Below, piece by piece: positions 21,861 to 33,614 of a stretch of 64,000 bases of DNA. Positions within the stretch are counted from its first letter, which is position 1. Each line of letters starts with the position of its first letter. Origin of the DNA: Progne subis subis (lineage: Eukaryota; Chordata; Aves; Passeriformes; Hirundinidae); the NCBI GenBank assembly GCA_022316685.1, contig JAKJHU010000561.1, positions 84,152 through 148,151 on the forward strand. The letters run 5' to 3'. The translations under genes were made by a program, and so were the position numbers. The notes under the pieces were generated by a model, which was not told where the DNA came from, ran no database searches, and saw nothing but the letters and a program-made list of their open reading frames with translations.

Positions 21861-22045
21861 TCAGTGATGTCACACAGCCCTGCTGTGATGTCACACAGCC
21901 CCCTTGTAATGTCACAACCAGCTCTATTATGTCATACCTCTGCCCTGTGATGTCACAGATGGCTCTGTGATGTCACAGAGATGGCCTATGATGTCATAGC
22001 TGCTCAATGCCCTCACATAGCCTCTTCAGTGATGTCACAGCCAAT
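21861..22045. repeat. Clustered TGATGTCACA repeat
   Basis: About eight copies of (T)GATGTCACA or near variants occur at 18-30 bp spacing. The core TGATGTCA is one base from the CRE/ATF site TGACGTCA. It is either a decayed minisatellite or a cluster of binding sites. Confidence 0.7.
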
Positions 22046-22504
22046 TCTGTGACTTCATGTTACCTGATGATAAATGGTCTACACCTGGTGAGCTAACACA
22101 ATGCTCATTCTCCAGGGGAACTGGAAATTCACCAGCCTCAGTGTCCTGCCAGCTCAGCCAGGCTGACTGGAACATTGGGGTCTGTGACCACCAGGGACCA
22201 CCAGAGAGACCCCCAGGACAGAAGAGTGCATGCAAAAGGGGAGACTAAACATACTAATAATTTCAGGGAAATTATTATTATAGGTATATTTAGTCCAGGA
22301 CCATCAATGCATATGAATGCAAAATACAGAATATAAACAGAAACTTTCCTGTACTCAGCATGCACGGCTTTGGGAAGAGCTGCTCCCCCATGCATCCAGC
22401 CAAACAACGCTGCTTCTAAATGCTACATTGGTGCTAAGGAGATTTTACGCAACCAAATTTTTGGTAACACTCCCACTGCCAAGGAAAGCTCTGTCTGCTG
22501 CTGT

Positions 22505-24196
22505 TCACAAACAGAGAAGGGCTGGTGGGAGATGGGGTGGTCGGTGGCTGCCTGGGGTACAGTGACCATGAAATAATCAAGTTTCCAATATTCTGTGAAA
22601 GAAGGAGAGGCACCAACAAAACATCTACACTGGAATTAGGAAGGGCAGACTTTGGCCTCTCTAGGATGCAGATTTGGGGAGTACCGAACCAGGTACTGAT
22701 TTTTTGAAGGGAAACAGCCCTTAAAAACAGGAGAGTCCAGGAAGGATGGACACACTTCAAGAAAAAAATCTTAAGGGAGAAGGAGGGATCTGTCTCACTG
22801 TGCTGAAAGAAGAGCCAGAGATGAAAATGACTGGCTTGGCTGCCCATGACACTTTTGAGGGAAGTCAAGAGAAAAAAGAGGGTGCATCCCCTTTGGACAG
22901 AAGGTCAGGCAACTCAGGAAGAGTTTATGGATGTGTTTAGGTCATGCAGAAAGAAGAGACGTGAAAACTCAGTTAGACGATAACATGGCCACTTCTGTGA
23001 GAAATAATAGAAAAGGTTTCAAGGAGAACTTCTAGTCTTTATTGGATGCAGTGGGGAATATTGTAATTAAAGATGAGGAAAAGCCTGAATAGCTTTCACG
23101 TTCTTTCCCTTACTTTTCAAGAATAAGACAGGTTATCCTCAGGACAACTATTATCCTGAGCTGGTAGATGGGCACAGGGAGCAGAACAGCCCCCCTGTCA
23201 TCCAGGAGGAAGCAGCTGGTGACCTGCTGAGCCCCTCAAATGCTCACATATGTCTCTGGGACCAGATGGGATCCATCCTAGGGGGATGAGGCAGCTGGTG
23301 GATGAGCTCACCAAGCTGCTCTCCATCATTTCTCATCAGTCCTGGCTCACCAGGGAGGTCTCAGAGGACTGGAGGTGCCAATGTGAGCCCATCCCCAAGA
23401 AGGGCTGGAAGGAGGATCTGGGGAACTCCAGGCCTGTCAGCCTGACCTTGGTGCCCAGCAAGGTTCTGGAACAGATCACCTTGAGAAGCCATCACAGGGC
23501 ACCCACAGGATGGCCGAGGGATCAGACCCAGCCAGAGTGGATTTCAATATCTGCATGGATGATCTGGATGAGGGGACTGAGTCCACCATCAGCAAATTTG
23601 CAGATGACACCAAGCTGGGTGTGAGTGTGGATCTGCTGAAGGGTAAGAGGGCTCTGCACAGGGAACTGGATCCCAAATCCAAAAGTTTAACAAGACCAAG
23701 GGCTGGGTCCTGTACTTTGGCCACAACAACCCCTGCAGTGCTACAGGCTGGGGACAGAGTGGCTGGAGAGCGTCCAGGCAGAAAGGGACCTGGGGCACTG
23801 ATGGACAGCAGGCTGGACATGAGCCAGCAGTGTGCCCAGGTGGCCAAGAAGGCCAATGGCTCCTGGCCTGGATCAGGAATGGTGTGGCCAGCAGGAGCAG
23901 GGCAGTGATTCTTCCCCCTGTGCTCAGCACTGGTTGGGCAGCACCTCGAGTTCTGTGTCCAGTTCAGTGCCCCCATAGTTAAGCAGGACATGGAAGGGCT
24001 GGAGCATGTCCAGAGAAGGACAACAAGGCTGGTGAGGGTCTGGGACACAGGTCTTTGAGGAGTGCCTGAGAGAGCTGGGGTTGTTTACCCAGGAGAAGAG
24101 GAGGCTCAGAGGACACAAGGTGTTGTCAGGGCACAGGTTGGACTTGATGATCTCCAAGGTCTTTTCCAACCTTGTTGATTCTGTGATTCTCTGAAA
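22505..24196 (+). mobile_element. CR1 LINE fragment, plus strand
   Basis: Decayed ORF2 starts in the C-terminal part of the endonuclease (NREG..GDGVVGGCLG..DHE). It passes through the linker (INKTSTL-like at 22610) into reverse transcriptase with internal deletions (near 23250 and 23480). It ends in the CR1 3' tail with GATTCTGTGATTCT (24176-24193), the usual 8-bp-type terminal repeat. Many stops and frame changes are present. The same family appears in reverse at 41770-43225. Confidence 0.85.
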
Positions 24197-25149
24197 CCAC
24201 CCTTGCCGCAGTTGCAGGATGAGCCCTGGGCCTCCTCTTCAGAAGGTCCAGCAGCCCAGGTCCCTCTGGTTCTCCTCACAGCCCCAAAGCCCATCCTGTC
24301 AGTCCTGCAGAGCCTCTGCAGCCCCTCCTCACTGCCCAGAACAGGGAGCCCCACAGCCAGACACAGCAGCCCAGATGTGCCCCCCTGGCCTGTGGTGCCT
24401 CTGGCAAGGGAACAGCCCGAGGCACTGCAGGAGCCTGCAGACAATTGCTGCAGCACTTGTAGGATGATCCTGCTCCCCAAGGGACGTTCCCATGGTGTGA
24501 TGCTGTTGCCCCCACCCTGCCCACGGCCACCCTGGGGCTGCTCACGGGGCTTTTCTCTGCTGAGCATTGGCCTGGGCGTGTTCTGGAGGGAGCCTGGGCA
24601 AGGATCCTGGAGCCCCCAGGCCCTGGCCTGAGGCGTCAGCGCTGCCCCAGCAGTGCCCATGGCCTGTCCCCTGCTGCAGCCCCGGCACTGCCACCCCCAG
24701 CACTGTGCCCGGCCCCGAGAGCACTCAGGCCCTACAGCAGCACCAGGGCCAGGAGGGCAGCGGGGCAGGGCCACGGGAGCAGCACTGGCAACACCAAGTG
24801 CTGCTGCTGCTGGGCACAGCTGCTGTGCCAGCACTGATCTGCCCCAGCTCTGCACACAGACATTGCTGCTGCAGCGGCAGAGAAGGGAACAAAGGGGAAT
24901 CTGTGGTGAAATCTCTGCTGGGAGATCCTTTAGTTCATTTATAGCTAATGAGAGCACAGCTTCTCAGTGACACAGTGTGTGGCCAAAGCAAATATGGAGA
25001 GAAACAAAACAGGAAAGGGCAAAAACAATGTCATTGCTTTGTGAACATCATTGAAAAGTAAAACAAAGAAAAAAACCTCAACCCCCAAACTATCAACTTC
25101 TAATAAAGATGACTTTTATTACAAGTGATGTGCAGAAACTGGCAGCAGT
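24197..25149. other. Downstream flank of the OR pseudogene
   Basis: 24200-24960 is GC-rich and partly similar to 13960-14250, so it is part of a duplicated OR flank. 24960-25149 is A-rich. No gene is recognised. Confidence 0.45.
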
Positions 25150-26081
25150 TTAATGTTTCTGAAAACGACCAGTGATCAGTGTCCACACTGCAGCCTTGAG
25201 CTCCTGGTTCCTCAGGCTGTAGATGAGGGGGTTCAGGGCTGGAGGCACCACCGAGTACAGAACTGACAGGGCCAGATCCAGGGATGGGGAGGAGATGGAG
25301 GGGGGGCTTCAGGTAGGCAAATGCTGCAGTGCTGAGGAAAAGGGAGAGCACGGCCAGGTGAGGGAGGCAGGTGGAAAAGGCTTTGTGCCGTCCCTGCTCA
25401 GAGGGGATCCTCAGCACTGCCCTGAAGATCTGCACATAGGAGAAAACTATGAACACAAAACAGCTAAAATATAGAAAAGCACTTAGCACAATGAGCCCAA
25501 GTTCCCTGAGTTTGGAGTGTGAGCAGGAGAGCTTGAGGATGTGTGGGATTTCACAGAAGAACTGGCCCAGGCATTGCCCTTACACAGGGGCAGGAAAATG
25601 TATTGGCTGTGTGCATGAGAGCATTGAGAAAGGCACTGGCCCAGGCAGCTGCTGCCATGTGGGCACAAGCTCTGCTGTCCAGGAGGGTCTCGTAGTGCAG
25701 GGGTTTGCAGATGGACACGTAGCGGTCGTAGCACATGATGGTCAGAAGGAAATACTCTGATGAAATGAAAAATAAAAAAAGAAATAGCTGTGCAGCACAT
25801 CCTTCATAGGAGATGTTCCTGGTGTCCCAGAGGGAATTGTGCATGGCTTTGGGGACAGTGGTGAGGATGGAGCCCAGGTCGGTGAGGGCCAGGTTGAGCA
25901 GGAAGAAGAACATGGGCGTGTGCAGGAGGTGGCCGCAGGCTACGGCGCTGATGATGAGGCCGTTGGCCAGGAGGGCAGCCAGGGAGATGCCCAGGAAGAG
26001 GCAGAAGTGCAGGAGCTGCAGCTGCCGCGTGTGTGCCAATGGCAGCAGGAGGAAGTGGCTGATGGAGCTGCTGTTGGACAT
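25150..26081 (-). pseudogene. Olfactory receptor, family OR14-like (gamma-c), pseudogene
   Basis: The minus strand encodes a near full-length odorant receptor (G-protein-coupled, seven helices, olfactory neuron cilia). The start is at 26081. Visible marks are an N-glycosylation site near residue 3, PMFFFLL in helix 2, CYDRYVSICKPLHY at the end of helix 3 (usual MAYDRYVAIC), HKAFSTCLPHL in helix 6 and NPLIYSLRNQE in helix 7, ending at TAA 25150-25152. The frame is broken near 25570 (before the SCSHSKLRELG segment) and near 25300 in a run of G. The wording matches avian gamma-c ORs. The G-run break could be a read error; two breaks make loss of function likely. Confidence 0.88.
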
Positions 26082-26721
26082 TTGCTGTCCCTGGCTGTTT
26101 CAACCTGTAGGACGAAAGACAGTGAAGTTTGACAGGACATTTCTCATAGAAGCATCAAAACCCTTTCTCACAGACCATTCCCTGCCACTAAATACCACCC
26201 CTTTGTGTATGTCTAGCAGAACTTCCTTCATCTTGGTTGCTGGAGAGTGCTGCTGGCCAATATTCAGTGAGGAGCCAGACGTGGTCCTGCAGGACACCTG
26301 GGAGTCAGCCCTGACCCGCAGTCAGTGCAGGGGAACAGTGAGGGCAGGGGCCAGTCCTGGTGTTTAAACTTGGAAAAAGAATCTCCTCCTAAGCCACAGG
26401 AGCTGCCACAGTGAAGGGATGGGGATTGCAGGAGGCAGAACAAGAGATTCTGCTGCACCTGGGGAGAACAGAGAGTCCAGTGAGGCAGGAGGATTGTCTG
26501 AGCCTTCGTGCAGACTGAGGGGAGCTGCCTCTGTCCCTCTCTCCTGTTCCCAGCTGCCATGGACTTGCACCTTTCTGAGCTCCACTCCCGTGTTACCCTG
26601 GAAAGCCAGGAGACACTGCTGAGAGCAGAAGGGATCCCTGGCACACAAAGTGGCTCCTGCCTTTCCCAAAGTCAGGGAGAGTCGGCTCATTCCCAGCCTG
26701 CCCTGCCCAGAGCTCCCCAGG
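26082..26721. other. Upstream flank of the OR pseudogene
   Basis: About 640 bp lie between the OR start and the ERV LTR. No coding domain is recognised. It could hold the OR promoter and a 5' non-coding exon, but nothing specific can be seen. Confidence 0.4.
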
Positions 26722-27414
26722 TGTAAGAGTCTGTCTGAAGTTCCCTTCATTTGCCTCACGATCGTCATAAGGACCCCGAGGACCCACTGCAGTTCTGGCC
26801 TGCTCGAGGTGGATGCTTGCCAATCGTCTGCAGGTGCATTTTCCTGTGTCACCACACCACAGTACACGGGCTTTGAGCAGTGTAATGGTAGTTCTGTACC
26901 TGAAGATTACACCTGCTTCACGGTCCCTGCTTCATGACAATAGCCTATGAATTTCCCCACCTCTTGGCCAAGGGAACTTTCTGGGGTAACTTTGGTGGTC
27001 CCCCATGGAAAATCCTTCATCTGCTTTGCAACCAGCGTGACAGACAGAGATCAAAAACCCCCTTCCAAGGACTGAGATTGAGACCCCTATATGAAGCCCC
27101 TCTCAAAGACTGAGACATGAGACCCCGACAACCCCAATACAGGGGGCTGGGGCTGACTCAACCAAAGCGAGATGTCTGGAGGCGTGATCGTTGGACCAAG
27201 AAGACAATGGCTCTCACTTACTGCTAAGAACATGAACTACCTGTTCCCCCTCGGGAGCTTCAACACTTTTACCTGTTCCCCCTGTGACTGAGGACTATAA
27301 TAAAAACCCCTGAGTTAACCAGAGATTTGGAGAGCGCCTCTCCCCGACGTGACAGGCGGACCATCGACCGGACCACGAGGACTCCGTCTCCACGTTTGGT
27401 AGCTATATCCCCCC

Positions 27415-27454
<40 letters not shown>

Positions 27455-27598
27455 TAATCCTTCTATCGCATTTTGCTATGGTCAATCAATAAAAGGTGCA
27501 TTTGTTTTAATGCTGAAATCCCTCTGTGTTTGTGTTTTGCGCTCTGAGATCAGAAAACGAACCATCACGACCCCCGCTCGTCCGAGCGGATCGTGACA
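26722..27598 (+). repeat. 5' LTR of the 26722-33763 ERV
   Basis: It starts TGTAAGAGTCTGTC and ends GCGGATCGTGACA. It contains a (CT)n run at 27420-27448 and two AATAAA motifs (about 27299 and 27488). Confidence 0.88.
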
Positions 27599-27610
27599 TT
27601 AAATTTAAAT

Positions 27611-27628
27611 TGGCGTCACGGACAGGAT
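27611..27628 (+). promoter_or_regulatory. Candidate primer binding site
   Basis: TGGCGTCACGGACAGGAT begins 12 bases after the LTR and starts with the TGG expected from a tRNA CCA end. I do not recognise the tRNA with confidence. Confidence 0.5.
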
Positions 27629-27814
27629 TCTGATAGACGGAGGGGTTTGCAGGGTTGTGTGTAGTCTGTAATAGGGGAAGGACGTTTCGCTCCAGCCCCA
27701 CCTAGCCTGTCATTCCCGAAAGGGTTGAACAGAGCTAGAAAGCAAAGGGGGTGACTCGAATTTCCCGCAAACTGCACACGCCTAAGTGATAAGCATCCCC
27801 ATACTCAATTGAGG

Positions 27815-28510
27815 GTTCTGTCTTCAGAATTTCACAAAAGATCTCTTAGTGCAAAAAGGGGGAAACTGTTTTTGTGTTTGTGTGTCTCTGGACTGTCTGG
27901 GAAGGAAGGGACAACCTGAAGAACTAAGCAGGGCCTCCCAGGCAGATTTTGTCTCTTCACCCACTCAGGGAAGCGAAGGGAGACACAGCCGAGCTGTGTG
28001 TGTGTGTAACTAAGTGGTACCTCCCTGTTGTGGGTTCTGATCCCTTCATAAAATTAATGAGACTTTAGTGTAAAAGACTAAGCTGTATTTTGAAACTGTT
28101 TCTGGACTGTCTGGGAAGGAAGGGACAACCTGAAGAAACTAAGCAGGGCCTCCCAGGCAGATTTTGTCTCTTCACCCACTCAGGGAAGCGAAGGGAGACA
28201 CAGCCGAGCTGTGTGTGTGTGTGTAACTAAGTGGTACCTCCCTGTTGTGGTTCTGATCCCTTCATAAAATTTCTAAGAACCTTAGTGCAAAAGGCTAAGC
28301 TGCATTTTTAAAACTGTTTTGTATGTGTGTGAATTTGGACTGTCTGGGAAGGAAGGGACAACCTGAAGAAACTAAGCAGGGCCTCCCAGGCAGATTTTGT
28401 CTCTTCACCCACTCAGGGAAGCGAAGGGAGACACAGCCGAGCTGTATGTGTGTAACTAAGTATTTCCTCCTGTTGTGGTTTTGATCCCTTCACAAAATGA
28501 CTGAAAATCT
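27815..28510 (+). repeat. Triplicated leader repeat, 214-233 bp units
   Basis: The sequence GGACTGTCTGGGAAGGAAGG starts at about 27890, 28104 and 28337. Each unit also carries CACAGCCGAGCTGTRTGTG and then ATCCCTTCAYAAAAT. In the third unit this last element runs into the gag start codon (28497), and in the others into a degenerate version of the first gag codons. So the duplication took in leader plus the beginning of gag. Confidence 0.85.
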
Positions 28511-29771
28511 TAGTACAAAATACAAAGCTGCATTTTATGCATTACTTGCTAAACACAATGCCAAGCCTTCTCCGGGAGGAGAAGAGTGGGCACAATGTAA
28601 TTGGTTTAATTTGGAAAATATTATTGATAGAGTATGTTCTTTACAACATGAAACAAAATTTAAACTGGGCAAAAACAAAACTATCCTCTGCTCAGTTTTA
28701 GGAGCCTGTCTTTCAGCAGCTGTAGAAAGTCGCTTTAAAGCGAAGAAGTGAGGAAAAAGCTATAATAGACTCCCTTCAAAACCTAGTTGAAATTTTGCAA
28801 AAACAATTAAATGAAGAAAGGAATGAGATCTATGCACTGAGAGCTGCCCTTAGAGAGGAACATGTTAAAAACTCCTATAATGTTGATTCCTCTATGGAAA
28901 CAGAGGAGAAGGAAACTCCTCACATTAAACAAATTTATCCCCATAAGGAACTTGAAGCAGTCAAAAACTGCGGGAAAATCTGCTGTCCTCACTTGAGACC
29001 CTTGGTTAAAACAGAATACAATTACATAAATGATGAAGATATTGAGCCACATATCACAACCAAACATATACCATACAGCGCTACTGAATTGGCTAAGCTA
29101 AAAAAGGAATACAGCCGCCTCCCACAAGAATCAGAGACAGAGTATGTATTCCGAGTGTCCCTCACTGGTGGAGACCAAATTAAATTAACTGAACACGAGG
29201 CTAATGGATACTGGGGACATGGAGTTTTCTTAACAACAGGTGATAAGCGTGACGCTTGGTCCCTAACACAGCGCGCGGCTTTTTGGGCCGGGGGAATAAA
29301 TCCTCTGGAAAGGGGAGACCCCTTAGCCATAGCTCCTACCCCTGACCAACTCCTAGAAAGCGTTCAAAAGCCGCCTGTCTGCAAATGATCCATGAAAAGA
29401 AATTGGTTCCTGGTTTTGAATCTCCGATGCAATTACCAGTGAAACCAGAATTCATGACCCCTTTAAATCGGGGGCTTCCAGAATCACTCAAACCTACAGC
29501 AATTACTTTACAAAAGACCATAATGGCATTAGGTCCTGTGGAAAGGCTGGATAGATTCCTTGGAAACCCAAGCAACCAAACTGGATCTACTGATCCTGGG
29601 TTTGCTCCATATTCAACCCCCTCTCAGTTGCCAGCTTCTCAATCTGATTCATCTGTCAGTAATCATAAAGTTTGGACTGGGAGTCAGCTTGCCGCAGATC
29701 TCATTAATTACAGTAAAAAGTATGGACCTGTAAAAACCCCAGAGGACACTTTTATTAGGCTTTCCCAAGGG
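28497..29771 (+). pseudogene. gag: gag of the 26722-33763 ERV
   Basis: Three open frames in series hold Gag. 28497-28751 (84 codons) is a matrix-like N-terminus starting at the first ATG after the leader repeats. 28795-29388 (197 codons) has a helical part and a conserved capsid-like stretch (ELAKLKKEYSRLP, GYWGHGVFLTTG, WAGGINPLERGDP). 29385 to about 29770 continues the capsid C-terminus. Zinc knuckles are not seen. Breaks lie near 28750 and 29380; the second one moves the frame by one base. I know this type only as an avian ERV Gag. Confidence 0.65.
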
Positions 29772-30445
29772 AACAAACATTCCCTCACCCTAGCTCAGGA
29801 TGCCCAAGAGTTGGAAAATATACCCATAGGTCACAATGTAGCTGTCTATCAATACATTGATGATATCCTTGTGGGAGGAGATGAAATAGAAGAAGTGGGA
29901 TATGTCCAACAGAAAATAATCTCTCACTTAGAAAGCCTGAATTTACAGATTCCCTCTGAAAAAATCCAAAAACCTTCCCAGGAGTGAAGTTTTTGGGAAT
30001 TTGGTGGAAAGGAGGTATGACATGCATTCCACCAGATATCCTAACCTCTTTAGATCAGATTAAAATGCCTGAACACAGGAAAGACCTTCAGCAAGTTCTA
30101 GGACTATTAGTGTTCTGGAGAAAACACATTCCAGATTTCTCAATAATTGCCAGGCCCCTTTATGGTTTGCTGAGGAAAGAGGTGAAATGGGATTGGACCC
30201 CTGCTCAGGAGGAAGCAATGCACTTGCTGATTTTTGAAGTAACAGCTCATCAAGCCCTGAGCCCTATTCACCCTACAGACCCTTTCCAGGTAGAATGGGG
30301 ACTTGCCTCCTCAGGGCTATCTGTACACATATGGCAGCAAGGTCCTGAGGGTCTGATGAAATCTGCTGGTTTTTATTCCCATAGTTTCAAAGATGCTGAA
30401 AAAAGATATACTACCTGGAAAAAGGATTGTTTGTGGTTAGCTTAG
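29765..30445 (+). pseudogene. pol: pol remnant: RT from YIDD, connection and RNase H start
   Basis: Gag passes at about 29765 directly into reverse transcriptase shortly before the YIDD motif (29854-29865). Protease and the RT fingers are deleted. After a frame change near 29985 the FLGIWWKGG, LGLLVFWRKHIPDF and WDWTPAQEEAM segments follow (connection), ending at the start of RNase H near 30430. The integrase core is absent. Polymerase activity is excluded by the missing first half. Confidence 0.8.
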
Positions 30446-31113
30446 CTCTCATAGAAGTGGAGAAGGTTGCACAACAACAACCAATTGTCTTGCAAGGCCC
30501 TTTCAAAGTTATTAAAACAGCCACTACTGGGACCCCCCCACCTGATGGGGTGGCCCAGGGGGTCTCAGTAAGAAAGTGTTATGCTCAGACTGAACATTAC
30601 TGTAACATCTTCACAATAACTGAAGAAGCTGTGAAAGCTGTGAATGATAAATGGGCAGTAAATGGGTGCCACAAAGTCACTGCTTTTTGCCCTACACCTC
30701 CAAGCATAATTCCCCCACCACAGGGACCTGATGATCCTAAGAATCCTGCACATGACCCTGGACAACCTGCTCTGGTGGACCTTCCTACTGTAGGGGCAGT
30801 ACCCCTAGTGCTGAAAATCCCTCTGAATAATTATGCATGTATAGTCTTTGATGCTCTAGGGAAAGAGCATCAGATAAATTACACGCTGGACAATTCCATC
30901 ATTCTAATCTTCTGCCTCTTAGTGGCAGATTCTGTTGTGTTTGCTTTTCACAGGAGAGCTCCGAGGGACATTAAAGACCATCTGAACCATGATAAGACTA
31001 GTGATACTTTTCTGTATCCTAGCACAACCCCATGGCCAGAATTTTTTCGGAATGGCCTTGGTCCCAAGCTTTTGTTCACTCTACCGGATCCATGGGAAAT
31101 GTGGAAGATTTAA
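30427..31113 (+). CDS. Unidentified ERV open frame after RT (228 codons)
   Basis: The frame overlaps the RT remnant by about 20 bases. It begins with the continuation of RT/RNase H wording (VVSLALIEVEK) and runs into a Pro-rich segment around residues 70-130. A hydrophobic stretch (IILIFCLLVADSVVFAF, about residues 155-172) follows. This could be the start of the envelope or a pol C-terminus joined by deletion. I cannot assign a domain, so function is unknown. Confidence 0.45.
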   Translation: MFVVSLALIEVEKVAQQQPIVLQGPFKVIKTATTGTPPPDGVAQGVSVRKCYAQTEHYCNIFTITEEAVKAVNDKWAVNGCHKVTAFCPTPPSIIPPPQGPDDPKNPAHDPGQPALVDLPTVGAVPLVLKIPLNNYACIVFDALGKEHQINYTLDNSIILIFCLLVADSVVFAFHRRAPRDIKDHLNHDKTSDTFLYPSTTPWPEFFRNGLGPKLLFTLPDPWEMWKI

Positions 31114-32520
31114 ACCTATCAACTCTTGTTATGCATGAAAATCAGATATACACTAGGCAGGAATGGGAAAACCAAAAAACCTGGCAGCTTCCAGGGATAG
31201 TGGGGGGAAAAAATTAGTATAGGGTGCCGAATGATTAATGGAACCACCTATAGTAAGGCAATCTTAATCAGTGTTCAGACAAACCAAACCATATAAGCAC
31301 CAAGAGGTCTGCACACATGCAAGCATACAGGACTGTTGGAACAATTTCACACTACCACAAACAGTAGAAGTAGTTTGTCTCTGGGCCAAAAATACTGAAG
31401 GGCTTTCTTTCAAGTTTAAAATAAATATCACAGCCCAATCTGCTACAGCTCATACCACCACCACTCCAACCCAACCACCGGTTATGCTTGGCCCTGGACA
31501 TTAAGAGAAATAACCAATGTTATTGGAACAGGATTGGGAATTCTAAATAGCATTGATTCAGAAGTATTAATGAATAAATTGGCTACCACAACTAGAGATT
31601 TGACTAAATTACAACAACCACTACAGTCGTCCTTAATGGCTTTGGGAACACATCAGTGATTGTTATCAAACATATTACCAAACTGGGAAAAGGTAAATGT
31701 AAAAGATCATAATCGATAATTGATGCACTCAATGCTACACAAAACAATGTTTCTTTGGCCCTCAGCTGTATCCAAGCTCAATTGAGTCCGTTGCTGCCTC
31801 TATTATAAGAGAAGATGAAGAAGGCACTTTCCCTACTGAAATTCGGAAAATAATTTGGGACAATGCCACTGACTTTGAAAGAGAATTCCAATCCTGGTGG
31901 AACTTAGTAAATTTTACTTACAACCCCATTACAAACACGGCTACATCTTTTGTGTTAACCATACGAAATGCTTCAGTACATTTGATATTCCCTATCATTG
32001 CATTAGGATTGAATTATGATGGAGCTATTCTCTATCCTTCCGAGCATAGGGAATGGGCCCGTCAAATTGGTGAGAAATGGCAAACTGTTAACTTAGAATC
32101 CTGTATTGTCCGAGAACAACAAGGGTTTATCTGTGAAAGTAATGCAATTATAGCCCAAGATATCTGTCTGGATACAGAGCAAAATATCTGTCATTTTGAA
32201 ATTCATCCCAACGGGGCCCCTGGAACAGTCCTTATATGTATAGGTAATGGTTGTGCATGCTTTAGAACTATTTGTGATATGGTATTTGTAGAAAACACAG
32301 TAGTAGACACTAAAAATCATTCAAACTTCTGTGCTTGCAATTTACTAAAATTACAGGATGTGATTTTTCGTATAAAGCTCCAGTTACTACTCATTACCTT
32401 TTGCAATCGAATTATACATTTATTCACAAACTATCACCTACTCCCATTGGAATGAACTTAACTTTGGTGAAGCAATTGTTGCTTCACCAGGACTTAATAG
32501 AAATTTTGGAAAACTATTGA
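31090..32520 (+). pseudogene. env: Envelope-like region of the 26722-33763 ERV
   Basis: Several short frames (31032-31217, 31271-31504, 31952-32455) are separated by stops. The 31100-31500 part is Thr-rich like a surface subunit, ending in a TTTPTQPP stretch. From 31505 an ectodomain-like sequence follows with helix wording (LATTTRDLTKLQQPLQ), an N-glycosylation-rich stretch and a Cys-rich region (about 32100-32350, several spaced Cys). There is no clear CX6CC. Membrane topology and identity are uncertain; breaks near 31660, 31715 and 32340 rule out an intact product. Confidence 0.55.
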
Positions 32521-32858
32521 CACAAGGCGATTATTAAAATTTGAATGTATATTTTGAAATTATTTCCTTTTGTAATCTTCTGAAAATTACTTTTGATTTT
32601 TGTGATTTGTTATGAAAGAATTATTTTAATCATACTGATTGTTTTTATTGTTTGATTAATTGCAATTTGTTTGATAATCTGAATTAATTACTCTTACTTT
32701 TTCCTTTTTTACTTTTCCTTTTCCTTCTTTTTCTCCCTCTCTACATACTACCATCTTGTTTCTCGGGATATACTACCAATGTTGAGGAGTCCTGAAGACT
32801 TCGCAACACCACTACGGAACCCTGCTGAAGAAGATACTCTTGAAGACAATCGTGAGTC

Positions 32859-32869
32859 ACGGGGGGTGA
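32859..32869 (+). promoter_or_regulatory. Polypurine tract of the 26722-33763 ERV
   Basis: ACGGGGGGTGA lies directly before the 3' LTR. The preceding 32530-32760 is AT-rich and then polypyrimidine, without a gene. Confidence 0.7.
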
Positions 32870-33573
32870 TGTAGAGTCTGTCTGAAGTTCCCCTCATTTG
32901 CCTCACGATCGTCAATAAGGACCCCGAGGACCCCACTGCAGTTCTGGCCTGCTCCGAGGTGGATGCTTGCCAATCGTCTGCAGGCTCATTTTCCTGTGTC
33001 ACCACGCCACAGTACATGGGCTTTGAGCAGTGTAATGGTAGTTCTGTACCCGAAGATTACACCTGCTTCACGGTCCCTGCCTTCATGACAATAGCCTAGG
33101 GAATTTCCCCACCTCTTGGCCAAAGGGAACTTTCTGGGGTAACTTTGGTGGTCCCCCACAGAAAAATCCTTCATCTGTTTCGCAATCACCATGACAGACA
33201 GAGATCAAAACCCCCTTGCAAGGACTGAGATTTGAGACCCCTATATGAAGCCCTCTCAAGGACTGAGACATCCAGACCCCGACAACCCCAATACTGGGGT
33301 GGGGGGCTGACTCAACCAAAGCGAGATGTTTGCCTGGAGGCGTGATCGTTGGCCAAGAAGAAAATGGCCCTCGCTTACTGCTAAGAACATGAACTACCTG
33401 TTCCCCCTCGGGAGCTTCAACACTTTACCTGTTCCCCCCGTGACTGAGGACTATAATAAAAACCCCTGAGTTAACCAGAGATTTGGAGAGCGCCTCTCCC
33501 CGACGTGACAGGCGGACCCATCGACCGACCACGACGGACCTCCGTCTCCACGTTTGGTAGCTATAATCCCCCC

Positions 33574-33614
<41 letters not shown>

